DNA of 64,000 nucleotides. Origin: Lingula anatina. Lineage: Eukaryota; Brachiopoda; Lingulata; Lingulida; Lingulidae. Shown in pieces: positions 1-14,258 of this stretch. How positions within the stretch are numbered: position 1 is the first letter of the stretch; each line of letters starts with the position of its first letter. Made by a program: the position numbers and the translations under genes. Below the pieces are notes generated by a model. The model was not told the origin of the DNA. It ran no database searches and saw nothing but the letters and a program-made list of their open reading frames with translations. The DNA lies in the NCBI RefSeq assembly GCF_001039355.2, contig NW_019774403.1:419422-483421 (forward strand), read 5' to 3'.

Positions 1-949
1 GAGTGTTTGAGGGAGACTGGTTATTAAATGAAAATAATTTGTTACATTTGGTTAAATATTAATCTTTAAGTTCTTACTGAGTTTTTCAAAATAAAAAAAT
101 AAAATAATAAAAATAAGATAAACCATTTTGTATTGTTTGCCTTTCCTTATATAACCATTTTGCTCATGACATAGTTTAGAATGCTTATTTGTTTTGGATA
201 ACCATTTCATTTACAAGGTAAATTAATTCGAATAAAATTATAAAAATATAGTAAGGATTTAGTATGTATAAAAGTAAAACACCAGGAAAACATCAACTAA
301 CCAATACATATTGTGTTTGTCATTTGATCTAGTTAATGAATTTCAAACTTCTCGGGAGGGAGGAGATATAAAATGAGTTTTTGATTTGATATTTGATATA
401 TTGCAAATGTACAATATCCCATGGAATTTATCATTGTTAAACAACATAATTAAATGTTGAGTCGAAATGAGGCTTTTTCAAAAAATGTCCTTCTGAATAA
501 AGCATTGAGTCTTTAAGCTACGGCGTAGTTTATGTTGCATTTTCACCAAAATTATTGTAAGTAATGTAAACATAACATTTGTTTTAGTGGAAATAGAAAA
601 TTATTGTTAGAATGAAAACAGCAGTTCTGTGAGTTTTGTAGACTGTTTACAATGACGACATCACCATGCATTGTGGGACATCTTGCATGCAGGTAATGAA
701 CTGATTTATAAGGTGTCTTAATTGAAGATGGACACTTTGCTCATCTGTATTTAACCCATTGTTAAGATATTTTCTTTGCCATGGCTTTGTCCTCTTTATC
801 TATTCTCACCAATTAAAAAAAAATATTTAAGAAATGTTGCAGTTGCTTTTTATTTTTATCACAATGGAATCTGATGAGGGTGAGTAGATGAACAAGGTGT
901 TAAGCCAAAAATACCATGGAATAAGCCATACATTGTAGGATAGCCATTA

Positions 950-1207
950 GACCCCATTTCCATAGATATACTCATCAGTCCACATGGCTCGACCCAACTC
1001 TGCAGGGACTCGCACTGAGTGCAATCAACTTCACTGAATGACACTCCTCTTGTTTCCAATGTTCTCATATTATCACCAGTTTTTCTGTATTCTACTTAAT
1101 GCCAGGAGGAGGCATGTTAATCTGTTAAACTGATTACATTCAGCAAGAGTCCCCACAGAGTTGGGTCAATCCACATAGACCTATGGTGTCTATAGGAATC
1201 ATGGGTC
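950..1207. mobile_element. MITE-like foldback element, family A
   Basis: Begins GACCCCATTTCCATAGA and ends with the imperfect reverse complement near ATGGGTC. Internal arms CAACTCTGCAGGGACTCGC and GAGTCCCCACAGAGTTG pair with each other. It is non-coding. Related copies: 2141-2357, 43073-43188 (half) and 51993-52227. Confidence 0.7.
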
Positions 1208-2140
1208 ATAAGATACCACTGTATATGCATACTGCTGTAATTCGAACAGGCGCAAACTGAGGTTGCAGAAAAAAAGTTGATGGATTCATTGTTAAATTTA
1301 AAAAAGTAAAAGATATCTAGAAACACATCTGATGTTAACATTCACAGGGTATTTTGTTTAACATTAATGTAAGGGGTCCTTAATTAGTACGCATTGTGGG
1401 AAATAAAATTGACCCAATTTCTAACATGGCATCTACTTTGAAGTGTGGCCTCCAGTATTTGCAAAAGAAACCCCAAACCCAAAATGCATTGGCAATTTAG
1501 ACCTGTTGTATTTTGAATTTACTAAGAAGTTAAACACAAAATGATGGTACCTAAGGCAGACTGCAGAAAAAATACACTTTTCTAGAGTAGACTATGGCAG
1601 ACAATGTAAGTATGATAATACTTATGTCCTGACATTGCTGCAGGGCGGAGACTGAACAGCAAATCAAAGCAATTATTTCTGCCTTCATTTTTTTCTCTTT
1701 CATTAAGAATTTCATGCTTGATTTCTCCTCAGAAGAGAGACAAGGACAATAATAATTGGCAAAATATCTGGATTATTAAAAAAACTAATGCAAGATAATT
1801 ATTTCATATTTACAAAAAGCAACAGGCACAATATATAGAAGCACTGTAAAATGTATTTTTCTGAAAGTTTTTTATTCTTGCACTTAGTTGATGATAAGAA
1901 TCAAATAAGAAGTAAAGCTAGGGAGTTGTTTGCATTATCAATATCATTGTGCCAAAAACTTTATAGGCTACTAGCCTTTCTATTTTAGGCAATCAGGGTC
2001 TAAAGTTGGCTAATGCTATATAAAATTTTAATTTTTTACAAGCCTGACGCCTTTAAGTGGGCAATTGCCTTGAACTTGTGCCTAATGGTGTGAACTGTTT
2101 TCATGCTTTGGTATGGATCATTAAAAAGCTGTGGCAGTAA

Positions 2141-2357
2141 GACCCCATTCCCATAGAGCCATCTGTCTATGTGGATTAACTCAACTTAAAGGGGACTCTC
2201 GCTTAGTGCAATCGGGGTCACTGAATGACAGCTTTTCTGTATTCTACTTAGTGTCAGAAAGAAGCAACGTTATGTCAGCTGATTGCAGTCAGTGAGAGTC
2301 CCCACTGAGCTGGGTCGATCCATGTAGACCAATGGTATCCATGATGGGAATGGGGCC
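2141..2357. mobile_element. MITE-like foldback element, family A
   Basis: Starts GACCCCATTCCCATAG and ends GATGGGAATGGGGCC, near-perfect inverted termini, with an internal pair GGGGACTCTCGCTTAG / AGTGAGAGTCCCC. No coding capacity. Confidence 0.75.
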
Positions 2358-4379
2358 TAGTATGACAAACATGATTAGAGTCAATAAATAGTCAAATTAA
2401 GAGGATAAAGTGCACAATTTGTTAACACACAGGTTTAAAAAAGACATGAAGTTCATAAATAAAACCACTACTTTTTGAACTGATCTGAGGACGAGTAATA
2501 GTTTTTGATTATTTTTTAACAGATAATTAAATACCATGAGTCAATATTGCCAAATATAATGTAATTAACCACCTCCTGACGAACCTTGCCACTTATCAAC
2601 CATCTTGACACAGTTTCTGTTACAGAGTTATGGCCAATGTCCGGAAAGTAGGGTCAAATGTTGGTTTGTCAGGGGAAAATGCTGTTTACCCAAAGAAAAT
2701 TTGTAAAGTATGATATTTTGATGGAAAATTTTACTCTGGGCACTTGTAAGATATGTAAAAAATATCACTTAATTAACGTATTTCTGAAAAAGGTATATAA
2801 CCGATAACTAATCTGAATTGAATTATTGATTTGTAAAGTTTATTTATAAACTGTCAAAATGTTTGAACATGTTTATGGATGAATGTGCTGTTCAGGTTGT
2901 GTTTGTAACTTTAAATTGTTGCAAATTATCAACTCAGTTCTGTACAAAAAGTAGATACTCATTTTTAAATTTTGACAATATTAAAGTTGTAAAGTGGTAA
3001 GGTTCCAAATGTATTAAAATGCATAGTCTATCATTTACCTTGGTTCATTATTAAACATGAACACATTTTATTACTTTTTTGATGACAGGTTTTTTCATAG
3101 TTAAGGTTTATGCATTAATTTCATATTATATTTGTAGTACTTTATGAAAAAGTTTTTATATCTTATATATCAGAAGCTGACATTTTGCACGTCACTCATA
3201 AAAGTTCAAAGTGTCATTTTCTTAGAAGTTGGGTTTGGTTATTTATTTTCCATTATTATGAAAGAGATAGAAGAAATATGAACTAACCTTTAGAAAGTAG
3301 GAAAGTTCTCACAAGCAGATTGTATATATTTTTCATTTTGCAATATCAATTTTCCCTGTGGGAAACAATATTTTTGTTGTCAGTTCTTATTAGTTACTGA
3401 TGACAGATTACAAATAAGTCACATTTTCTGGCTTAATATCATGTCTTTGTCTTTTAAAGACATCAATAAAAAATCAATATCTACCACGAGCTATAATGCA
3501 CCTCTCCTTATTACTGAATATTTGGAGTGTGTTCACTTTGCTTTAAATCAATATGGTTGATTAGTCCTCCTATGGGTGTTTGTCAGCTTTGAGCTGAAGA
3601 TGATTATAAGAAGTTTTCTCTAAATGGAGCCATTTATTATTTTGCTGACAGGTGTATTTTGTACTAGTATATTAATGTATGTCCATGATAGGACTTTTTC
3701 TCCTTCGGGCAGGTTTTTTTTTCTTTTCTTATGGAGTAGAAAATTTGGAGGCTGCTAAATTTTGACTTGAATGTACGGAATATAGGAATCCCTGTGAAGG
3801 AAGATAGAAATGGTTGACTTGGGTTTTTTGGCTTTTTAAGAAATTCTATTTTCGCTATATGTAATATCCCTATTATATCCCGCATTTTCAGAAAATACCT
3901 GCTTTGAAATTGCTAGTATTATGCATACTGTTGCTTTGTTCTTATTAATTTTTAACTTTAAAGGTTTTGAGACTAGCACATTCAGGAAGCTAAGCATTGC
4001 TTATTGCACATAATGTTTTGTGCCTAAAATAGTAAGGAAGCTCAGCTGTAAGCAAGCATTAATATTGCTTTTATTGCTGAGATGGTCACCTGTTCCTGAA
4101 ATTTCAATTAAAAATGTTTGGAGGAGGGTTGTGAGCTAACCACCTGCAGTATGGAATAATGCATAAAGATAACATTCATTTTTTAAAGCTGGATCTGATG
4201 TGAACAGGTTTAAGATGTGCTGTGTTTTCATTATTATGTACAGACACAGATGTGTCTGTACATATTGCCATCACCTGCGTCTGTCATTGCCGTCGCCGTC
4301 GCCAGCGCCGTGCTCTTTCCTTGTAAACACGATAAGTGGAGGGCAGTTTTACTTTTTGGCTTTATATTTACAGAGCTGA

Positions 4380-5790
4380 TGAATATTCATAAAACGCAGG
4401 TCAAGTTCGAAAATCAGGATGATCGGGCCATTATTGTAGAAGTTATGCTGTTTTTCACTTTTCAGCACATATGCAACACTGTAAACACAAAATAAGAAAA
4501 ACAGATAGGCCAATTGTCATTAAACTCACAGGAGTGGTCATTCCAGCTAAAACGCAGGTTGAGTTCAAAAATCAGCATAATCCGGCCATTATTTTGAAGA
4601 AATGCTGTTTTTTCACATTTCCTCAGATTCAATTCTTAGGCATGTTAACAGTTTCATTATTTAATTAATAAGATACGTAAAAGTGTGTGTTTGGCATTTC
4701 CTGCATCTTTAAATAGGGTTGATTATGTAAAAATGATGGTAAACTTGTTATCGTGTATTGTGTAATAAAGTTTCAAAAATGGAAATAAACTCATATCATT
4801 GCAGTTTTTCCGATTCAATCATTCACTATGTTCAGAATCTCAGAATGCAAGAAATTGGACATTTAACACTGCTCTTTTGATATTTTTCCCATCTCATCAA
4901 TTTTCTTAGTTGATCATATAAAAACGGCAGTAAACTGTTAATTTTGTTATATGTTAAAAATTGTTAAAAATGGGAAAAAACCCATTTCAGAACAGTGCTG
5001 TCTTGTTTACATTTTGGCATTTTCAAGTTGTGACTTTGAAGTTCCATGGGCCTGAAGACCTTTACTAGTCACATTTTCTGAATATCCGTAATACTAATAT
5101 TTTATTATTAAAATTGATGGTCATTATGCTGTTAAACATTATGTAATATTGCATCAAAATTTGAAAAAAAAAAACTATTTAGGGTACTGCTCCCATGATG
5201 ACCATTTAAGAAAAACCATGTCACTTACTGTTCTCAAACTTACAGGAAAGAAACATGGGACTAAAATACAGCTTCAGTAGGCAATGCAGTCTGTTTGGTA
5301 ATTCTTTCTGCCAGTTAAAGTTTTTTTGTGAAAATTTAATTTTTCACATATTGGCATTTTCAAGGTGTGACTTTGAAGTTCCACGGGCTTGAAGACCCAT
5401 GCTAGTCACATTTTCTGAAAATCCATGATATATATATTCTATTATTAAAAATTGATGGTCATTATGCTGTTAACCATTATGTAATTTGGCATCAGAATAG
5501 AAGAAAACACAATTTTGGGTGCTGCTTCCATGATGACCATTATGGGAAAATCATGTTACTTATGATTGCCAAACTTTTAAAAAAGAAATACAGGACTAAA
5601 ATGCAGCCTGAGTTGGAAAAGCAGTCTAATTGGCTTCTTTTTCTGGAAGTTATACATTTTCAAAGTGTGAACTTGTTACACATTTTACTTACATTGGTAT
5701 TACCTGTTGAGCATAATTAAAATTTGATGTTGAATTTGCAGTTTAATATAATGTACTTTTGCATCAGAATTGACAGTAGCCTATTTTGTG
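4380..5790. repeat. Degenerate tandem repeat array, including two copies of about 320 bp
   Basis: Units at about 5013-5330 and 5346-5650 share GTGACTTTGAAGTTCCA, TAGTCACATTTTCTGAA and ATTGATGGTCATTATGCTGT at the same spacing. Older units at 4392-4460 and 4549-4621 share AAAACGCAGGT and CGGGCCATTATT or CCGGCCATTATT. Divergence increases away from the central pair. Confidence 0.7.
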
Positions 5791-8700
5791 CATAGTTATT
5801 TCCTGTTTTTTGTCTGTACATTTGACAGCTTTGCTGCCTTGTTATTATTATGATTACCCCCTCTAAGGATGTTATGTTTTCACCTTGGTCTGTTTGTATG
5901 TCTGGTTGTCTGTTAATCAAAAAGTTGTGGATGGTTTTTGATGAAATTTTCTGGATAGGCCAGAAATGTGCTAACTTAAAAAGGATCAGATTTTGGAGAT
6001 GATCTATTCATTACTAAATGGTTTATTATAAGTTCATTATTTGTCTGTCTTTCTCCTTGTGTTAGCAACATAATGCAAAAAGTTATGGAGGAATTTTGAT
6101 GAAATTTTTAGGAGAGGGTTGGAAATGACCTATCTTTGGGAACGTGGTCATTAAGTAGTTAAGTGGTTAATTAGTTAATTAAATAGTCAACCAATTAGCT
6201 AGTTGATAAATTATCTAATGACAATTATGATAAGAATATAGCTACCTAATTAGTTAATTAATACTTATTAATTTGTAATCATGAGAAATGAGTTTATTTT
6301 AATAAATTATTAAAATTATTCATAAAGTGATAAATGAGAATTGAATTGTCTTGACAGAGGTATGATCTCTGTGTGCTTTTCTAGTTATAGAATGATAATA
6401 ATAATAAAGATAAGTAGTAGTAGTAATAGCAGTACAAGGAGTAAGAGTAGTATTAATCTTAAATTTTTGAGGGTATGGATAAAATTCATCTTCCTATGGC
6501 CTACATGAGGTTAAAAATTATAATATTAAGACTATTCTTCCAAGATGACAATAAAGTAGTTACAAGTTTATAAAAATCATAACAGCAATCCTGACATTTT
6601 TGATTAAAGATCTATGAAGTAGATTGATTCAAAACTTTTTGATTATATATGTGTGTACATCACAGCTTGTGTGTGTGTGTGTGCATGTATGTGTGTGTGT
6701 GTGTGTGCGCGTGTGTGTGTGCATAAATAAAATAATCAGGTGTGGCCAATCCGCTTTCTAACAATAACATATTATGATGAAATTTGCTGCATTACTGTAT
6801 AATCATGTCTCTTAAGAAATTATTACAAAAAATACATTTAAAAATAATAATTGACTAATGTCAAAACAGATTCATTAGCCATTGGTAAGTATGGAAAAAA
6901 GTTGTTTGCCCCACAAATATCCTATTTATGGCACTTTTCCCACCAAAATGAAGAGCTGTTATCCCTTTAAGTATTTACTAACACGTTTCCAGTTTTGCCA
7001 CTTATATGATATAGAAAGAAACAATCTCACCTTTACATGGGACGGCAAATGTTCTTGTTTTTCTTTGTTGGTACAAACGCATACAGATATATAATCATTT
7101 TACCTCTGTGGATTTATGAAATGTTAAAGGATGTGCCTGTCACATCATATAGCATACAATAAGTGATTCTTCCTTTTTCATTATGGGGGCTTACCACAAC
7201 ATCCAGACCAAGAATATATTGTTTCCGAAGAGGTGTGTCTTAATAAATGCCTCTGTAGGATGGTCAACAGGATATGAATTAAATTTTACAGATAAAAGAT
7301 AATTGTTTTTACTAAATTCCATTATTACTTTAATATTGTACAAAAACAAAATATTTGCTAGATTTTAGGAAAGATTTGGAGCCAGATGTGAGTCCAGCTA
7401 TTAATTGAAAAAAATTGCCTATTTGTTAACTATTATTCACTTCGAGGCATTTTTGACATTAAGTTACATACCATGGATTGCTAGTTATTGTAATGATGAT
7501 GATGATGATGATGTTGATGACATCATGGTGATGATAAGCCTGGAGACAAGAATAACAACATTTATTCCACAATGATGTTAACTGAATGCCAAGGAATTTC
7601 TATTTGATAATCATTTTAGTACTTTTTATGTAAAGAAAGACATCAAATTTGTAGGAATTCAAAACTGGATTTTTAGGAATACAAAGGAATAAATGGTTAT
7701 AACTTTTTTCAAAATGGTTAATTAGAAACAGTCACATTTGTTAACCAGCTTATCAATTTTGTCTGGCCCGAATGCTAAATCTTCAACAATGAAGAAAAAT
7801 ATGTAAGCATCCCAATTTTTTGGATTATGTATCCGTTAATGGCTAGTTGCATAACTAAAGGAGCGCTGTATATTCAAATTATACAGTGGATTGGTGCTAT
7901 TTTTGTATATCTTCAAACCTCTCTGTTGGCTCTGAAATGGAGAGCTTCTCCCTGTAAATCAGGCATAAAGGTGCACCCACGATGACGGTGTCATGTTTTC
8001 ATTAAGGTGCGTTTACGATTTCCATTTCTCACAGTGTATGTGAGTTGATTTGAAAAAAATGTAATACTACCTTTCATAAAGAGAGGCATTTCCTGTATGA
8101 TTATTAATTGCTGTTTTGTTATTGCTTAAACATGAGGAGAAAGATAAGCTTCCATTTTTTGTGCATTTAAACTACTTAAAAAAATTCCCTTGATAATGAC
8201 TTATGTCACAAATATATATCAATTTATTAGCATTCATTTTTTCTTCTTGTAGCTCATCTTTTTATCATTGTACTAATTGGTATTTCCCCTTGGAAATTGC
8301 AACATGTTCTGCTAAGACACCACAGGATGGACTTGGAGTTATTTGAGAACATGTTGTAGAAATGCTAAGAATTGATTTTTTAAAAATCAAATATGTATAA
8401 TATTAAAAAATATAAACATACATTTTACATTTTTAATACTTGATAAAAGATTACTTGTGTTTTTCAGTGAAAAAAAAATTGTGGATATTTGGTTTAGAAA
8501 TTAAGCCCGTGTTGCTATATATTAGCTTCGTGAGAATAAGGACATGCTATTAGTGTTAGAGCATCATAACGTGTGAAGAGAAATTATATAATAATTACAA
8601 TTATGCATGGATGTTCTTAATTGCAAGAGATGACAGAAACTTCACTGTTTGAAAATAATGCTATTGCCGCATATTGTTTTAGAAATAAAGTCAGAATGAT

Positions 8701-8815
8701 GATCCTCACATACATGCACTGACGCCTTTAACTTGTGGTAACATTTGAAAAACTATTTAGTATGATTCTCAGTCTGTGCCACAAACTATTCAGCTCACTG
8801 GTGTTCTAAAATCTA
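5791..8815. other. AT-rich non-coding DNA
   Basis: Contains a TG microsatellite, a short GAT run near 7495 and simple AT-rich sequence. No exon seen. Confidence 0.55.
6660..6722. repeat. TG microsatellite
   Basis: Interrupted (TG)n tract with two short interruptions. Confidence 0.9.
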
Positions 8816-9096
8816 CAGGTCCAAATTAAAATTCATTGGTGCAAATAAAAAATTCAATGAGACCAGGCATTTAACCCTATTACAAATTAATACTTGTTGC
8901 AACAAGACCTTGGTTTTGTCAAATCTTTCTGTAGCACTTCCACCCATGGAGATGCACTCAAAATGTTTATGGAGAGTTGTGGAAAAAAGTCATTTTTTAA
9001 TTAAAAAAAAATTACTGGCCATGTCAGACCACTTAATATGCACATTTAGAAAAATTTACTGGTCCGCATGAAATTTTACTGGATTTGGACCTGTGG
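8816..9096. mobile_element. Possible MITE with TACAGGTCCAAAT termini
   Basis: The left end TACAGGTCCAAAT is matched by the inverted right end ATTTGGACCTGTGG; each is followed inwards by similar AAAATTCAT / ATGAAATTTTACTGG sequence. Non-coding. Confidence 0.5.
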
Positions 9097-10776
9097 CTAA
9101 TGTGTCAGTCTTCATTCTGAACAACCTGTTCGTACAGCTTCATCATTCGTAGGCATTTTGAAATTATGGTTAACAATTTTTTTTATTCTTGAAAAGTGTG
9201 GTTTAGACTAAGTCTGCTGCCAGGCATATTTGATACTTGTTGTTCCTAAGAACTGGAGTGATGAAATGCTTTTCTTTCAAATACAATGTAGAGATTTTTT
9301 TATGTATTTTAGTGGATTTGCATGGGTGCTGTGGTTGGGTGTACTCATATGTCTAATTAAGGATTGTAATGTGGCATATGGTGAGGCAGTCGACATGAGA
9401 AATGAAATTGCCTTTGAGACAATTTGGAAGGAGGGCTGTGAAGAAGGGGAGAAGGTTAGAGTATCTTTAGATTTTTGTTAAAATTATAGATTGTAGGTTT
9501 AGTCTCTGTAATAAACTGAAAATTTGTAGGATTAGTCTACTTGTTTCAGTGAGAATTATAAGACAGTGCTCACTCCATAAGATAACATTGTTGTTCACTC
9601 TCCAATTTATTTTCCACCAACAAACACAGGATGAGGTTTATTAACCGTGGGCGATGGTGGGGTGGTAAGGGGGGGGGGGGTTAGGTAGTGATGTCATATT
9701 GCATTGGGACGTCATTTGCTCAACCTCATCCTGTACCTCTCAGCTCCTGCCCTCTAACATAACAGACTTTTTAAACACAGAATTGCTTGCTCTGACAAAA
9801 CTTGATTGACAGCATGTGTGGTATTTAAAGAAAAGTTTCCAATTGGAGAGCAGTTTGGTAATTCAACCTACAGAGAACAGAGGACTTAGAAGATCTATCA
9901 AGGGTTAGAACCGAATTCACTGTGAGCACTGAACTTTCAGTTTGTAGGGATCACACAAGTGAGTAGACTTTGAACATTTTTATTTGTTAGGGCTAATCAA
10001 CATTTATTTTAATTACTTAATTTTAATATTTAATTATTTAAATTAAAAAAAATTATGTACACAAATTTTTCATGCAAATATGATATGTATATATGTAAGT
10101 ACAATAGTGTTCCTTTTTGATTTCAAAGGTAAACAGTGAGCATTAAATCTTTATATTAATAGCAAAGATCAAATTTTCCTGAATATTTCAATACTTTTCA
10201 ACTTTTCACCAAGGTACATGCATACATGCTATATATCCAAAATAGTTCATAGAATTATATTTCTGATATTTGAGTCATGTCTGCCCAGATCTTTTAGCAT
10301 CAATATCTTGGAAGCCCTATTGTAACTTTTTTTATAGACATGATCTTTTTCTCTTGAATCACAGAATTCCAGGATTTTTAATGTAGTTCTGAAGGAACCT
10401 AAGGTGACTTTAGACCCCCCAGACAATTAAGCGTTTTCTCCCCTTATAAATGATCAGATATTTTTACAAACCCAAGCTGTCTGTATTTTTGTATGAATAT
10501 TTTTGTATGAATACTCTGCAGTCTTTCAACCCCAGACATTTTCCCAAGATAACTGATGATTTTTGTCTGACCTTATTTTGAAAAAAGAAAAAAAAAAAAT
10601 GGCTGTTTTTTAGTTATAAAATATTACCGTCATTTTTTCAGTGTGTGCCATAAAATTTTTTTATTATAGACACTGTATGTGCCTGCATATACATTCTGAT
10701 CACTGTCTGTCCATGCCATTTAACTAGTGCTGATGCTGTCACTATTGCTGTCTAAAAAATGCTGCTCATCCTGCAC
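9097..10776. other. Non-coding DNA
   Basis: A G-rich run lies at about 9669-9680. No exon seen; the longest open frames lack any recognisable motif. Confidence 0.5.
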
Positions 10777-12179
10777 ACCATACCTTATTTTCTGCTTTAC
10801 TTCAAATTGACTGAGTGGCTTTGATTGGTAAAAAACAGGTTCATTTTGAAAATAAGTTTGACAGAATTATTTTGACAAAAGTTCTTGAACCTTTTGCATG
10901 CATTTTTGCAATGTTTGCTCCATAAGCACCAAACTATGTTTTTAAATTTCAAATTTCTTCAGAATTGCTGAGGGACTTTGTATGGTTAAAACCACAGCTT
11001 TGTTTTGAAAATCAGGTTATTGATTTGCATTTTATGCATGTATTTTGGTGACATTTGCCCCATATGTTCCAAATGGCATTTTTTGTTTTTAAAAACAAAG
11101 ATGTGGATCAGTGGCTTTGTTTGGCACAGTGGCAGGTTCCCTTTGATCATAAGCTCAAATTGTCTAATTTTCATAAAGGTTATTGATTAATTTTGTTTGT
11201 TCCAATTTTTTACCTGTACATATAAATACATTAGTAACTTCTGAAAAATGAGAGGGAGGAAGCCACAGTCTGTATTTTTTGTAAGGGGTCATAAATGTAA
11301 TACGTGATAGTATGGTACACATACACTGTACCAGAATTAACAAAACATTATTTTTTTCCCCAATGATAAGTATTATATAAATATATTTGCGTGTGTGCTT
11401 ATTAACACGTGGAAATGAGTGTAGGGTAAATCATTTACATTTGATTATTATCATTTAGTTTCTCATCATTATATTACTTTTTCACCACATTTCATCACCT
11501 TCTCACTTTGCTTATTGGTTTCACGTGTTGCCATTTCATCTATTGAGCTACTTTCTTTGAAATTTATTCTTTGAGAAAACCAAAACAGGAAATCACATTT
11601 CCATTAACAATTAATATACTTAGACAATTTTTATTGTTTTTTATAACTAAAAACATTTAATGTTCAGGTAATGTGCTTAATCTGTTCTAGAACAGAAGGG
11701 CTTATGAAGAACAAAGTATTCCAGAACAGGTCAAGAATTTTTTCACAGGGGTATAATGCAGCTCAGTTTTTGTCAACTTTTTTTGTCTAATTGCCATTAT
11801 TTAGTATGTTTGAAGAATAAAATATTATGACTCTTGTAAAACCAGAACAGATTTCAGTTTCGATATGTTCCATGTTCAACTTCTGATGTGACGCCCTGTT
11901 TAAAGAAGGGGAGTTATGTAGTGTCCACAACTTGTTTTAATGCTAAATCCATATATTATAAAACATATTTATAAGTATATTCTCTTAACAGTTTGCTTTT
12001 CTACAAGTTCATGATAATTTAATTTTAGCAAAAGATCTTCATTTATATCTAAAACTTGTTAACATTTATCACCAGCCTGGTGTTTCTTTTATATTTTTGG
12101 TACTAATTTATATGTTTTATAGCACAAAGAATAAATCAGTCGGTTGTTTCACATAGTACTGTAGATTCATTTCATGCAC

Positions 12180-12710
12180 CATTCCATACATGTGCCAAAC
12201 CATACACGTACCATACCATTATTCACCACACTGTACAGTACCGTACCGTACCGTACCATACCATACCATACCATACCATCCACTTGCTATAACACCATAC
12301 AATCCATGTGCCATACCATGCATATACCATTCTTTTAAATATCTAAGTGTTATATTGTAAATTATGTTATTTACATGTTTTGTAGACTTAGTATTAGATG
12401 GTATTTGTATGTTTTTTTAGATTTAGTATTAGGTTATTGTATCATCTTATCACATGCTTATACCATACCATTACACAAATTTTCAAAACCAATCAATGCA
12501 TATGTAAAACCATAGCAAATACTTAAACCATGCAATGCCATGCCATGCCATGCCATACCATCGATACCATACCATATCATACGATACCATACCATACCAT
12601 ACGACATCATACCATACAACATCATACCATACCATATACCATACAACATCATACTATACGAGATCATACTATACCATACAATATCATACCACATATCTAT
12701 GTACCATACA
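12180..12710. repeat. Degenerate CCATA/ACCAT pentanucleotide satellite (copy 1)
   Basis: Two blocks (about 12180-12340 and 12430-12710) of CCATACCATA-type repeats with CGATA, ACATC and GTACC variants. They give long open frames on both strands that are only repeat translations. Confidence 0.9.
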
Positions 12711-13980
12711 AGACACAGATGTTTCCAGTGGTGGACAGTATATTTATAGTGTTATAGATAACAGGGCTTCTCTTTATCAGTAAAGGCAGGTATGGCTTAT
12801 TACCATGGTGATTAAGGAAAAGTGTTGGAATTTTCAGGAAAATGATATTTTTTTCTATTTTAAGGATTGATGTTCTTTGCATGCAGGTACTATAGTTACT
12901 TTAAAACAATTAACTTATTATTGTGTTTAAAGTACTTTTTATCAACTGCATGCATATGTGCACTCATCATCTTTGTTTTCCTGGATCATCAACTTCTTTC
13001 CCATACTGTTCCACCCCTCAGTGATAAGTTATTTACAATAAAGGCCAAGTATTGGCTTCCAATGTTACTCCAGCTGGTATCTGCGTGTTTTATCCTTGAT
13101 TGATGAATATTACCAAATTTTCTTGACAATATTATTTACATGTATGTTTTATCTAGACATGGTTTTTATGTAGATCTCCCTACAACATCTTGGATTTGTA
13201 ATTGATTCGTTATAATTATAAAGATAAGATAAAAATGTTTTTATCAGATTGTGGCTTAGATTTTCAACATTGTTGACTGATTTGTAGTCATTTAAAGGTA
13301 TATTCAACTGAGAGCTGGTTTAACATTTAAAGTATGACACAGACCCTAAAACCATATCTTCCTTAAAGCTGCCGTGGCTAGAAAATCCTGCTTGGTACAG
13401 TAATTACTCAATAATTTTAAGCAACATGAATTTGAATTTTTTTCTTTTAGTAATGTTAATTCAATAGTTCTTACAATTAAGTTAGTTGACTTCATGTCAG
13501 AAAGTAAACTGCTGAGTATTTTTAAATGATAAATCTTCAAAAGAAACAAGATTAGAAAAAGTTGGGTGTTTGAAAATTTAAAGTAATTACCTATGTCGAA
13601 AAATATCCTTTTTGAAATTGTTTACTTTATATTTCCTCTACTATTAACTAAATCAGCTTAAGTGATTGGATAGATTCCTAAAATTATTGACTCGGTGACT
13701 ACAATGTATCAGTTGATGTCTAATGATAATTGGTAGCTTGAAGATTTTTCACAGACAGGTGTGCATTGGATGCCTCAGTGAAGTGTTCCAAGATGATACA
13801 AAACCAATTTCCATATACATGTTTTTTTATTTCATAGTTGATCCACTGATCAAATTTGGTGACCCACCAAAAAGCTTGTGGCTTAATATTATTCCACATT
13901 ATACACTGAATAGAATCCCCCTGGGGATTACGCAACAAGCATTCAAGTTGGTTGGCCATGTTTGATCAAGGGATCTGGTA

Positions 13981-14258
13981 GGGGCCATTGAGAATAGATG
14001 ATCCTAGTATTGATCCGCCAACTAAATATGGCCGACCACACTTTAAAAGTGATGCGGCTAATTCCCAATGGTCTCTATACCCACCATTAAAGGGATTAAA
14101 TCTCGGCTCCAAGATTTAATTGCTAGGTCCCTGCAGCAACAGCTCTTGTGGAGGCGAGGAGACCATCATGGAATTAGTGGCATCACTTTTGAAGTAGGGT
14201 CAGCCATATTTAGTTGGCAGATCAGTTAATACTCTGATCATCTATTCTGAATGGTCCC
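13981..14258. mobile_element. Foldback element with GGGCCATT/AATGGTCCC ends (copy 1)
   Basis: Arms such as CCGCCAACTAAATATGGCC pair with the inverted ATATTTAGTTGGC, and AAAAGTGATGCGGCTAATTC with AATTAGTGGCATCACTTTT. It is non-coding and MITE-like. Confidence 0.7.

Larger units (their letters stand above)
1..4379. other. AT-rich non-coding DNA with two foldback elements
   Basis: No exon, RNA gene or open frame with family character seen. Short open frames here are AT-rich or lie in the foldback elements at 950-1207 and 2141-2357. Confidence 0.6.

Noticed and set aside
9230-9481. 83-codon plus-strand frame with a hydrophobic segment
   Set aside because: It has no splice context, codon bias or recognisable motif, and sits in AT-rich non-coding DNA.
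12458-12783. Overlapping open frames on both strands rich in Tyr, His, Thr, Ile and Pro
   Set aside because: They are translations of the CCATA pentanucleotide repeat in several frames, with the same in the second segment (16013-16377).
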